From Symsagittifera roscoffensis (lineage: Eukaryota > Xenacoelomorpha > Acoela > Convolutidae), in assembly GCF_963678635.1 (NCBI RefSeq), contig NC_087068.1, positions 11,478,027 through 11,538,026 on the forward strand: a stretch of 60,000 nt of DNA, written 5' to 3'. A program made the translations under genes and the position numbers. Shown in pieces: positions 1 to 10,900 of this stretch. The stretch's first letter is position 1; the number at the start of each line of letters is the position of its first letter. The notes beneath the pieces were generated by a model that ran no database searches, was not told the DNA's origin, and worked only from the letters and a program-made list of their open reading frames with translations.

Positions 1-160
1 TGCAGATGGGGGAATTTATAGCTTGGCACAAAATAGCATATGCCTAACCAAGAAATAAGTGCTTTATAAAGATGGATTTTGGTTTCTTTTTGCCGAGTGA
101 GAAAAGTTAGAGAATTAATGTTTTAGTGTTTCTAATATTTGATATGAAATCCTACTTTAG

Positions 161-321
161 AAAAAATGACCAAGTTGAAGTTCGACATGACTTGTCGGGT
201 GGATAAGGATATCTTTGAGGCGATCTACAAGATATCGGGAGGGGGACCCACCAAGAAGGGCAAAAAGGGGTCGGGCAAGGGCAAGAAAAAGGCAAGTTCC
301 TTTGTAGTAGTAAGAACATAG
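161..321 (+). CDS. Possible terminal or internal exon of an unrecognised gene
   Basis: An acceptor-like ctactttag ends at 160. The frame then encodes about 52 residues, beginning MTKLKFDMTCRVDKDIFEAIYKI, continuing with a Gly/Lys-rich tail (GGGPTKKGKKGSGKGKKK) and stopping at TAG 319-321. The GC content and Lys/Gly codon run contrast with the AT-rich surroundings, as in the confirmed exons elsewhere in the window. It could be a last exon read to the TAG, with a possible AATAAA near 592. It could instead be an internal exon ending at 291 with a GC donor (AAG then GCAAGT). The Met at 166 need not be a start, because the frame is open back to the acceptor. No domain is recognised. The partner exons would lie left of the window or in the following AT-rich stretch, where I see none. 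Confidence 0.45.
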
Positions 322-996
322 TTGAAAGATGTCCGAGGGAAAAAGAGCCCTGAGGAAAAGATGCCGGAAAATTGTGAAAGAGCCCGGAAAAGTGCGCGAA
401 ACTATGCAAATGATTTCTTTTTTCGATCATGCGTTCTAATATTTCATTTTTCATTCATGCCTTGTCGTGAAAAACATGTGTGAAAGAGCAAAAACATACT
501 CTTCTCGTAAACAGAGTACCAAGGTAATACGATTAATTTTTTGTCGAAGTTTTTGTATTGCAAGATGAAATCTGAAAATAATTGGAACTTAATAAATAAG
601 ACGAAGATGGACTTGGTGAGTTGAGAGACATAAATTGAAACTTCAGAGCCAAACCACAACCTAATTTGATACTCTTTTTGTCTTTAAAAAATGGTCATAT
701 AAGAAAAAAATATGAAAAAAAAGATTGGAAATGGAAATTTTTTGACACCCAAATTTATCCTTAACGTAAATGACACATGCAAAAATTGTCTTTGGGTGAA
801 ATTGCGCGAGTGCGAAGCTTCATGCTTCGTTGGTTGACTTTCGGACGTTATAACCCTTGATTCTGTTTAGGGGAAGAAGAAAAAATGATGACTTGCAATC
901 ATAATGGGCATACCACCTCTGTGAACATTTAGTGCTATATAATACCTTCTCAGTTCTATTCAAAATATTGCGTAATGCAAAAGAAAACTAACAGTT
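322..996. other. AT-rich stretch without a gene
   Basis: No coding signal is visible on either strand. A possible polyadenylation hexamer (AATAAA) near 592 could serve the exon at 161-321. The rest is unremarkable A/T-rich sequence with homopolymer runs. Confidence 0.5.
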
Positions 997-3106
997 TAGA
1001 ATTCTTGATCACGGTATTTTATACAGACAGTCGATATGTCGAGATTGTGTTAGCGTTAAGTCTCCTTTTCCAATAAAACGTTAATAGATGCAGTGATATT
1101 TATTTCATTGGACTTGCGAAAGCAATTGTCTTGCAATTTTTTTCTCAAACAACATTTCTTACAAATTTTCAATTTGCTTTTTTTTGAATCTTAGCAATTT
1201 CCAAATTCCTTCACTTTTGGCTGATAGATAACACCGTCGCTTTTCCATCCTAATGATTGGGCTTTGAATACCGGCCGAACCTTGTTTTTTTTTCAGTATG
1301 TATGCAATTGAAATTTTTTTCCGGTTAAAATTGATTTTCTGGACTTTCGTTTAGCTCCTCAAGTTTTGTCGGCTTAGTTGTCATAACACAGATTTTCTTG
1401 CGCTGCAAGTAAGTATCATGGTAGTTTCAAATGTTTTTTTTTCTGTAGGTTCCGGGGAATATGAAATTTTCTTAAGTTTTTTTTCGTAAAATAATTTTTT
1501 TGACTTAATTGGTGTCTGCTCAAAAATCGTTGGCTTGTAAAAATTTTCCGTTTCGAATTAAAATCTTGTTTGGCATGCTTGCCTTGAATGCATGCTTGGT
1601 ATCCATGCTTGCAATGTGTTTTTTTTTTAAATATTGAGACGCTCTGGAACTCTTTTTTTTCACTTTTTGCTAAACATTTTGTAGATTTCAAAAAAGTTAG
1701 TTTCTTTGTTTTTTAACTCTTTGTCTACAGCCTTCAAAACTCTCTGAGGAGAATACTTGACCCAGAGATTTCAGTTTCAATTAACAGAACGGATTTGAAA
1801 ACTCCGGTGTTCCTAGAGTTCTTTTTAGAGTTCTTGATCAATGTATTTTATACAGACAGTCGATATGTCGAGATTGTGATGGCGTTAAGTCTAATTTTCA
1901 AATAAAACGTTAATAGATGTAGTGATATTTATTTCATTAGACTTGGGATGCAAGTTTTTTGCAATTTTTTCACGTGAACAACACTTCTTACAATTTTTCG
2001 ATTTGTTTTATTATTGAATCTTAGCAACTTCCAGATTCCTTCAATTTTGGACTATAGATAACCCCGTCGCTTTTGCACCCTAATGTCTGGGCTTTGAATA
2101 CCGGCCGGACCTTGTTTTTTTCTCAGTATGTATGCAATTGAAACTTATTTCCGGTTAAAATTGATGTGCCGGATTTTCGTTTATCTCCTCAAGTTCTGTG
2201 GCTTAGTTGCCATAGCACGAACTTTTCTTGTGCTTTTAGCATGGGCGGATCTAGGATTTTCTCGAGGGGGGGGGGGGCGGATTTTCAAAAAATTTTCAAA
2301 AAATTTTGCTGACCTTTTTTTTTAGGTCGATGAGATTGATTTTCCGAGCTTCCAAATCAGTAAAAAGACCCTGTTTTGGCCACATTTTCTGCGCCGCAGG
2401 CAATTTTTGAAAAAGCACGTCAAAAAAGCCGTTTTTGGGCACTTTTTGGAAAATTTTGACAAAAAAACACGTTTTTTTTGGCGCGCGCTCCCCCTCAAAA
2501 TTAGCCGTTAGAAAAATTTTAGGGTCGGTTGGCCTTAAATGGATTTCTTAAAAAGTACCAAAGGGGGGACCCTTTGGGTTGGCAGGGGTTAGAATCCCTG
2601 AGGGGGGGGGGGGGGGGGGGGGAGGCAAGCGTCCGCCCTCCCCCCCCCTAAATCCGCCCCTGACTTTTAGCAAATATCATGGTAGTTTCGAATGTTTTTC
2701 TCTGTAGGTTTCGATGGAATTTAAAGTTTTCTAAAAAACTTTTTCGTAAAATCAATTTTTTTTGGCTTAATTGGTGTCTGCTCAAAAATCGTTGGCTTGT
2801 AAAATTTTTCCGTTTCTAATTAAAATTTTGTTTGGCATGCTTGCTTTGAGTTCATGCTTAGTATGCTTGCCTAGAGTGCTGGTAAAATTTGAGACGCTTT
2901 GAAGTTTTTTTCACTTTTTGCTTAAATTTTTTGTAGATTTTCAAAAAAAGGCATCAACGGAAAAACAATCAGCTTCCCTGTGTGCCTGCACAGTCAGTCT
3001 CTTTGTATTTTCACCCTCTGTCAACAGCCTTCAAAAACTCTGCAGGAAGAATACTTGACGCAGAGGTTTTAATTTCAATGAGCAGAACGGATTTGAAAAA
3101 CTGCCG
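997..3106. repeat. Tandem duplication of an ~830-bp unit, second copy interrupted by a MITE
   Basis: Unit 1 (about 997-1,825) and unit 2 (about 1,826-3,106) are the same sequence in direct orientation. Shared landmarks in order are ttcttgatca, tatacagacagtcgatatg, taaaacgttaatagatg, ggctttgaataccggccg, atcatggtagtttc, ctcaaaaatcgttggcttg and aacggatttgaaaa. Unit 2 is longer because a 423-bp MITE (2,240-2,662) sits inside it. Divergence is moderate, with scattered substitutions and small indels, so the duplication is not recent. No reading frame is preserved in either unit. Confidence 0.85.
2240..2662 (+). mobile_element. hAT-like MITE with G/C-rich interior (complete copy, 423 bp)
   Basis: The ends are inverted: the left reads CATGGGCGGATCTAGG and the right, reverse complemented, CAGGGGCGGATTTAGG. 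The flanks are gcttttag (2,232-2,239) and acttttag (2,663-2,670), a 7-of-8 target duplication as expected for the hAT superfamily. There is no transposase, so it is non-autonomous. The interior carries G runs (about 2,265-2,277 and 2,605-2,623), a C run before the right end and AT-rich spacers. It is inserted in the second unit of the tandem duplication, and unit 1 shows the empty site. Other copies or fragments occur in this window near 17.9, 19.0, 32.6, 42.8, 52.8 and 57.9 kb. Confidence 0.85.
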
Positions 3107-6100
3107 GGCATAAGCCGTTTTGCGCCCAATTTATTTGAACATAAAATTATGGCCTTCGGATAGTAAATTTTTAATTTTTTGACTCTTTTTCCTATTTTTT
3201 TGAATGTTTTCGAAAACAATAGGTTGTTAGAAGCCTTTTGTTATGATTGGCTGAGCCAAAGTTTTTAGAAAAAAAGTTATTGCTTTCCAACAAGTCAAAG
3301 TTTTGAAAATTTGACTGTTTTTTAAAAAATTTTTGACTTGACTCAAGAACTACCCGGTCGATTTGCAGGTTAAGTGTTCAATTGAGAAGCCCGGTCTTGC
3401 AAATATCTCTTTTTCAGCTGCCGCGACCTGTTTTCTTCAAATTTCGGAAAGTCAACTTTAGAATATTTGACCGCTTTTTGGAAAATTTTTGAGTTATCTG
3501 AAAAACTAATCTAACAATTTTGAGATGAAAATTCAATCGAAAAAAAACGATTGCAAGAATTGTTCCTATAGAAGCCGTGATTCCTCAATTTTTGGACACA
3601 TTTTTTTTTGGGAAAAATCTAATAACTCAAAAGTTTTTACTTTTCTTATTTGTTTTAGAAAAGAAACAACTAAGGTTTTCGGCAAAGTCTGATTTTCAAA
3701 ATCAATCATTTCGCCGTTCCTCCAGCTTTAACTGTCTTCTGGTTGTCTTTTATCAAGACACACGAAAGTTTTGGTTCACGTAGTTTTTGTTCAGCTTTTT
3801 TCAATTATTTAAATACGTTTTTTTTGTAGTTTGTGTTATATCGCAAGTGACGCGAAGCTCCGCTTTGATATATTTGTTGTGGGTTTATTTGCTTAAATCA
3901 GCACCTCGAGTTGGCTTCCACATCAGTCCAAATCCCAAAATCCGTACATACTAGTCCTCATATCACTTTTCCGACCTGATATGGCGCCATTTTCATTGTC
4001 ATTGAAAAGCGGGAAAAGTAAGAAACTGAATGAAACACAAGAAAAAAAAACATAAAATTGTGCATCCTTTTGACTGCGTTAGGGACAACGGTGCCACCCT
4101 CACTGTCCATTAACTTGCGAACTATGCTGCGCAAAAACCCAATTGATGACAAGAGAACCCAAAATCTTGACGAATGCTAAAACGACTATATGCTAAAACG
4201 ACTATATGCTAAAAATGCCAAAAATTTTAAAAGACAAATGCTATTAATGCTAAAACGAGTATATTCTATATTAAACTTGTCAGCGAAATCTGATTAAGTT
4301 CGCTTCAAATATTGGCTTCCTAGAACAGAAGGGCTGAGCCATGAAATTTCCGACTACCCTTTAATGACTATGGAATGACTCGAAACTTCAAAAAATGATG
4401 AAGGGAAAAATCGTCCTTAACGCTATTTAAAGAAGAATGAGATAGTTTCAATTATTGTTACTTAATAGTTAGAACTTCGCTTACCGCTACCGGGAAACTC
4501 AAATTGGAACAACTTTTGAGCCGTATTAATTATGAAGAGGGAATATATCGATTGTCCCGTACTGACAAAAATGGCTATTCAAGCGCCACAACAATGGTCA
4601 CCAGTGAATAAAATCAAAATCGCAAAACATCGGTACCTTTCAAGTAGTACAATATCCCACAAAAAATTCAATTTTAAAACTGTCATCAGTTAGTGATTCT
4701 GAACCGCAAAGTCATTGTAATTTGCAATATTTAATCACTACTGCAAATTGTGCAAAAAATACGGTTAGTTAAACGAAAAGTAGATTTTAATTTTTAAAAC
4801 TCACAATGGTGTAAAAATATTTTGTGGTCTGCCCAAGTTTTAAAATTAGGATGTCAGCAATTCGCGAGTTTATTATCATATAGTTTTCTCATCTCATTTA
4901 ATTTTCAATAGAATCATAGATGACGTATTTTATAAAAATTTGACAAATCCGAGCACCAAACGCAAACTTCAAGCTGAATATGGCCAAGTGGTATACTTTC
5001 GTAAGATTCATTCTTTGAACAATCTTAAGCAACAAAATTATTTTAAAAAAAATTAATACTGAAAACAAACAATAAATTTTTTGAGTATTTTTTGTGGCAA
5101 TTCTAGAGATCAAAAGCTTACGAAAATAATTTGATATTATATAGGTCACTTATTGTACACAGTAAATAATATCTACCCCTATAAAAGCTCTAATAACTGG
5201 AAAAAGGACGATTTTTTTAAATCAACGTCAGTTACTTTGATTCTTCTCATTTTTAACCGTCTCGACCTAGTCAGTTGATTTTCTGGTCTGTTTAAGAGCT
5301 AACTCTCATTTTACCAATTTTAGGCTATCAGCAGTCAAACTATTTACAAACAAAATTAACATAGCTGGGTCTAAGATTCCCAGACAACATGGATATTACT
5401 AAAACACGGCTGCAAACCACAATTAGAGATATTTTTAGTGATAGTTATTAGATCCATTAGAGGTGGATTGTATCTTTCCCCACCCCTAAATACTCATACT
5501 GTGAAAAACCATATTAATATTATATTAAATTAAATGTGTTCAGGGCATTACAGCAGCTAAAAAGTAGTCAATGTTTTCTAAAAGAGTCTGTCTCCAGTCG
5601 CAATTTCTGGATCGTAATTTTTTTAAAACGTAGTTTTACAGACACTTTCACCGAAATCTGAATGATTGAAAATAAAAGTCTCATCAAATTAAATCGTGTT
5701 TTTAAATTTTTTTACTAGCCTAATTCGAACAAACTGTTGGAAGTCGAAATTAGAGTATTTTACTCTCATTTCTACAGTTTCAAAATCCTATATTTTAACA
5801 AATTTTGACATTTTTGCTAAAGTTTTGGCAGTGATGAATGATAAATTTTCAATCGAAGCTACAAACCAAATTTTCTGATATGTCTGCCCGTTTGAGGTTT
5901 TTCATTCTGATTGAATAATCTGATATCACTAAGAAAAGTTTATCATAACAAAATTTCTATCTATTTAGAGATATCTTAAACTACCCCTCTTCTTTACCTA
6001 TTCTAACCCTTACAGAAATCAATGGTTAAGCATTTGACATTTTTGCTATTGATCGGGGCTAGTGTACAACATCTGTGTTAATAACACAATAACCCTTAAT

Positions 6101-6605
6101 GATAAATTCAATTTTTTATGGTTAAAGTTGATCTCAATTACCCTGCACTTGTTTTTAAACCTGCCCCGAGTTTTTCAGGGAAAAAAGGATTTCAAAAAAT
6201 TTAATACAAGTATGTTTTTCATAATAAGAAATTATTTAAAAAATATGTGAAACTGATCGCTCGAGCTCTCATAAAACGCTGTATATAATTTGTGTCAATA
6301 TTCCTTAGATGAATATCAGTTTGAGATCCGCTACCTAATATAGTTTATATTGGCTGTTAGAAAAAACGAAGCTCGGTCGGCCAAAAATATTTATCGTAAA
6401 TTAGTACCAAGGAGCGGAAACTATTCAACTAGGGAGCATTGTTTTGCAAGATCTTGCATTGACTTTGCAAAAAGATGCTGCATTGTTTGTTAAGATGCTG
6501 CATTTTTTTGAAGATTTTGCAGGGTTCAAGCGAAAACTATCTTCCTAGGTACCCTTAAGCAAGATATCCTTTTTAAAAGTTGTTTTGTGAATATCTTGCA
6601 GGATT
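3107..6605. other. Long AT-rich gene-free stretch
   Basis: Only short chance ORFs occur, with no splice-bounded coding islands that I can defend. Visible structure is limited to poly-T/A runs and a short tandem repeat at about 4,175-4,258. It probably lies downstream of gene 1, which ends at 7,746 on the minus strand. Confidence 0.5.
4175..4258. repeat. Short tandem repeat, unit ~16 bp
   Basis: The motif TGCTAAAACGACTATA is repeated, first in two adjacent near-perfect copies and then as diverged partial copies ending with TGCTAAAACGAGTATA. It is non-coding. Confidence 0.75.
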
Positions 6606-6607
6606 CA

Positions 6608-6930
6608 ATTGGCCAAATAAGCTTCTTTCAATCAATTTGGAACGAATTCTAAGACGATTTAAATGTCCGCTCACGCGTTTTTAGCGCGAAATATGTCGCG
6701 CGTTAATTTTCCCAAATTGGCCAAAATGGCTATTTTTAAACCCCCATAACTTCACAAAAAATGATCACAAGTGAAACATCTTTTCAAATATAAGCTCAGG
6801 ACAACAATACCTTAGAAATGATATAAAATATTTTGTCAAAAAAGGCTAGTTGAAAAGTCAAAATTTGCTTGAAGAAAAAAAAACCATCCCGAGCGCAAAT
6901 ATTCCATTACTTTCGTTCCGAAAGCCGAAT
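6608..6930 (-). repeat. Dispersed repeat family R (palindrome-rich), copy 1
   Basis: It matches, in reverse orientation, the repeats at 55.0 and 59.2 kb. Shared landmarks in the opposite orientation are the near-palindrome ACTTTCGTWACGAAAGT, an element-internal TAACGCGCGAAATATTTCGCGC and the closing GAAGCTTATTTG. There is no ORF. It is probably a non-autonomous transposon or SINE-like repeat, class undetermined. Confidence 0.7.
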
Positions 6931-7741
6931 TAAAAAAAAATATTTAAGAAAAAAGCATAGATTGAACAAGTTCAATGTCATTTTTAGGTCAAATAGTACA
7001 TAAAAAATGTTTGGCTTTCTTAGCGTATCTAAATAACAAAGCATACAAAATAACTCGAGGTTTTTGACACTGTTTATCAAAATTATGAATTCAATGACCA
7101 CAAAACAATTTTTAAGAGCCAATTATGTAAAATTGATGAAATTATTGCGATGAGTTGAAAAAAAAATTAGCAAGATTTCAGACTACGACAATATAGCAAT
7201 AGTTTGAAGTTTCTTTACATTACGAAAGACGAAAAGTTTGCATGTATGGGGAAATTTTTGCATCATGGTCAACCCGATCACCCTCTCCAATTAAACCCAT
7301 GCCTTTGTGACCTTAGTCACAAAGTCACAAAAACGTAAAAAAATATCCATAGTGTTTTTTCGGTGCCCAAAATAACTTTGAATGAAGATATTCAAGCATC
7401 GTTATCTTTCAAGATAATTTCCATCTTGCAAGATGATGCTTATAACTCTCATTTATAATTCGTCTCGTGCATTTTTCGGAAACGCTGCTTTTTTAAAACG
7501 CGGAAAGTTATTCCGAAATCCGAAACATCTCAATGAAGATCTTTTGAACAAAAAAACTATTGTTAACATAAATTACTGCTTGAAATTATGTTGAAAGAAA
7601 ATAAAGAAGGTTTCAGATTATGATAGATTTGGTTGTACGATTACTGAGCCGCCACGCTGATGTTCATTTATTCTGATATGCTTCTGTTTTGTATTTTTGT
7701 TTTTTGGCTTCCGTCCAGGTGTGATTTGAGAATAACTTCTG
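6931..7741. other. AT-rich stretch downstream of gene 1
   Basis: No supported gene is seen. It is the 3' flank of the minus-strand gene ending at 7,746. The stretch includes loosely complementary segments around 7,380-7,440 (cttgcaagat / atctttcaagat), without clear function. Confidence 0.4.
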
Positions 7742-7747
7742 TTTATT
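7742..7747 (-). terminator. Polyadenylation signal overlapping the stop codon of gene 1
   Basis: On the minus strand the end of the reading frame reads TAT TAA TAA A, so the hexamer AATAAA overlaps the TAA stop (7,746-7,748). If used, the 3' untranslated region would be very short. This fits a compact 3' end, but cleavage position cannot be seen from sequence. Confidence 0.5.
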
Positions 7748-7982
7748 AATACGGGTTCTTTGCCCTTCTGCAGCACATGCAAGAAGTCAGAAAGATAGTG
7801 ACAGTAACACACACCTCTGCTGCTAAAATAGGGGCCAGAACATCCATTCTGAAGTGACAAGACACAGACCACACAGTTGCTCCCAGATCAGCAGCGGAAG
7901 AAGAAGAAGAGGTCAAGGTCTCTCGCTTGAGGTCAAGGTCACTGTCTGACATAAGAGCAATGGGAGTCCACATGGTCCACAG
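7746..7982 (-). CDS. Gene 1 exon 5 (C-terminal membrane segment, stop)
   Basis: It follows a classical acceptor (CTTTTTCAG) in phase 0. The 79 codons include a Ser-rich stretch (TSSSSSAADLG), a strand-like VWSVSCHFRMDV, the hydrophobic EVCVTVTIFLTSCMCC and a basic RRAKNPY end. A membrane segment followed by a short basic tail is typical of a cytosol-facing C terminus. The stop overlaps an AATAAA. A GTGTGT within the exon could act as an alternative donor, but the open frame to the stop favours a terminal exon. Confidence 0.65.
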   Translation of the reverse strand: MWTMWTPIALMSDSDLDLKRETLTSSSSSAADLGATVWSVSCHFRMDVLAPILAAEVCVTVTIFLTSCMCCRRAKNPY

Positions 7983-10900
7983 CTGAAAAAGAGCAAAAAT
8001 TGAAACCACTGAACAATTTTCAAAATTTGAAATAATTAAGCAATCGATTTTGTTGTTTCATATACAATATCGACAGAAAATCAGCATCGTGAATGATTCA
8101 GGAATAAAAATTATGGCATTGTGGCACCGTGCGCTGCATTTTGTAAAATGAGCTCTTGCAAGGAAGTCACAGCTTAATGGGCGTTGGTTATGCACTCGTT
8201 TGCGCTGGCTTAAATAATTAACTTTCGTTTTAGGATTCCGGGCTGGTTGAATAAAAAAAGTGCGCAATTTTTTGTTCAGAAAATCAAGAGTGACATGCAA
8301 CTTAATGATGTCAGCACATGCAAGAAGTTAAGAAGGATATATACGAAGTTAGAAGTAGAAAGTTTCATCTTATGCCGTTTTTCTACCACGAATCAATAGC
8401 TTTAAGACGAATTGTCCACAAGCGAAAGGACCATCGTACGAGCTGTCCTGGTCTTAACGGAAAACTGCTGCTGTTCTTCTGGTTAAGAGTTACATGCAAT
8501 TGTTTTTGGCTATTTTTCTGGGCTCGGTAATGTTGCCTCACCCTCAAGCAACAAGAACGGACCATGGTGGGCCGCGAACATCCGACCTTTCGATTGAGAG
8601 GTAGAGACGTAAACACTTCACCACCACTCTCTGTAAAATTAACATCCTAATACAATTTGTTCTTTTTTATTAGTTACATCATATGAGAAGTAGTCCAGAT
8701 CATCGGTCGTAAGCAAAACCAGACCAACACTGCATGTATTGCTTCCATGGCAGTAGTGTACATTGAAGTCATCGTTGTAGTCCTGACAACTCATATCACT
8801 CGAGAGAACTGTGTTGTACTTTACGACTTCCAAATCATACCAGGCGTATATTTCTAAAATCAATTGCAGACCAACGCAACTTATGTTTGTAAGATTCGAA
8901 TTTATAAATTTTGATGCAAGTAAGCATATTTTGATGCAAGTATGCATTTCAAAATATATTGATCGAATGGGATTATATCTACGAGCTGAGATACTTCTCA
9001 AAATTGAGCCCATTCGATGCCTAAAAAATAAACTACCTTTGAAATTTGTACTTGAAATTGAACTGTCGTCTTGTCCTTACGGCCGACAAGACCCCACAAA
9101 ACTCTTACAGAAAATCAATAATTGGCAGCTCCTAGTAATTGAATGAAAAAAGAACATAGGGAAGATCCAATTTCAAGCATAAAATCTGGGTCTGATATCT
9201 AAGGAAATCTGAGATTTGTAGAACAAAAAGTTTGCTAAATGTTTATTTCAATTAGTTCTCAAAACGTGTATTTGTTCTCTAAGAGATTTAGCTGCTGAGT
9301 CACGCTCTAGCATAGTGAGCTCTGCCAACTAAGGTTGGCGGTAAGGTTGAACCTAGTTTGAACTTGACATGATAATAAAAAACATTGAAACTTAAGTAAC
9401 ATTAGCATAGCAACAAGGTTACTGCCTGCGCAGTACGATACTCCCCTGGCTACAGACAGTAAAAAAATTAACACTTATAGTAGATAAAATTTTATTAATA
9501 AACTTAGGAGTTTTTTTATCGGCGAAATTTCAATCTAGTTTTTTTGACGAACTTTCAATCTAGTTCAATTCGAAATCCGGGTCGAGGGTCCTGTATTCAA
9601 ACCTCATTTGAAGTAGATGCCGCTTAAAAAGATTTAATCTTCATTCGATCTGTCGATCGTCTCTGTACTTCAAATTGACTAGCTTCATCCTTTAGTTGGT
9701 TAGTGCTTTCTTTAGTCGGCTTCCATGCGTCTTTCACAGAACGTTTCCCAGGGTCCCCGAATCTCGATGGTTCTTTAATCTTGGTTTACCATGAACTCCT
9801 CCTCAGGTTGCCTGCCTCCTGACTTGACTTTTCAGAAATCCCCGGTAGCGAGTCAAATTTTTTATCCCCTCTCTCCTCGCTTTCGGGTTTTTTCTTAGAC
9901 ATATTTCAACCGCCGCCTTCTGAACCTTTCTTATAGTTGTTGATCTGCTAATGCGTGCCACTCATCTGGTGCCAAGTCATGGTTCTGGAACGTATCAAGG
10001 ATGTCTTCCGGTCTCGTCTTCGAGTTGATTCTTCTTAGCTTTTTCTTAGCTTTCTCTGACGATTTCTTTCGAGTTGAGCTGCTTGTCCCCTCTCCAGGAT
10101 CCTGTGTTTTGCTCTGAGATAATTTCTCAATCACCGTCTCTTCAGAGATCCTTGTATGTTTCTTAGCTGCTAATACAGCTTTGTTTGTTCTGGCTCTTCC
10201 GCCGTCACCTTTTTCTCTGTTTCCTTCAAAACGACTTGGTCCTGCGTTTTCGGATTCAGGGGTTTTGGTCTCCCATTGTTTGGTTTGACTCGCTCCACTG
10301 CGAAGCTCGGACCTTCCCCAGAGCTTGCCTTTTTCGACGTGACGTACGTTAGGTTATCATGGAATGTTTCCTTTTCTACTTATCCTCTCTCTTCGCTCTT
10401 CTTCTGCTGCCAGTGCATTTGAATGTCTTGATTTTCTTCATTCTCACTGTCCTGGGATCTCGAGATTTCCATTTTCGAGTGCTTGCTTTTGGGCTTTTTC
10501 GGTGTCCCATTGCTACATTCTTTTTGTGTTCATCTCTTGTGTGCTTTTCTTTAGGCTCTGTTGCTCCCGACTTCTTTGGATTTTCCTCTGTCAGCTTTGT
10601 TTTTGCTTTTGCTATGTCTCTGTTTCTATAAAATTTCCCTCCGGTTTTTTTTGTCGAGGCCAATTCCAACATAAATTTCCCTTTCAATGGATTTCTTGAT
10701 GCCTTGCCGCTCCTTCTGTCTGCGTTTTTTCTGAGGATAGTTTAATTCGAGCTTGTGCATCTGTCGTCTTTCTTGTCCTCTCTGAAGCCTTTTTATCACG
10801 ATTAGATCAGTCCTTTTATGAGTTCGAGGTTTGTTAGTCCAGTTGAGTCAATTTTCTTTTTGATGTCCTTGGCTGCTGTGTCTCTTCATTCCTCGCTCCA

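Noticed and set aside
8811-9146. Plus-strand ORF of 111 codons
   Set aside because: It is antisense to gene 1 exon 4 and its upstream intron; the minus strand has the phase-matched exon.
9931-10690. Envelope gene for element A
   Set aside because: The region after integrase lacks a signal peptide and membrane segments and is strongly basic, so an envelope call is not supported.
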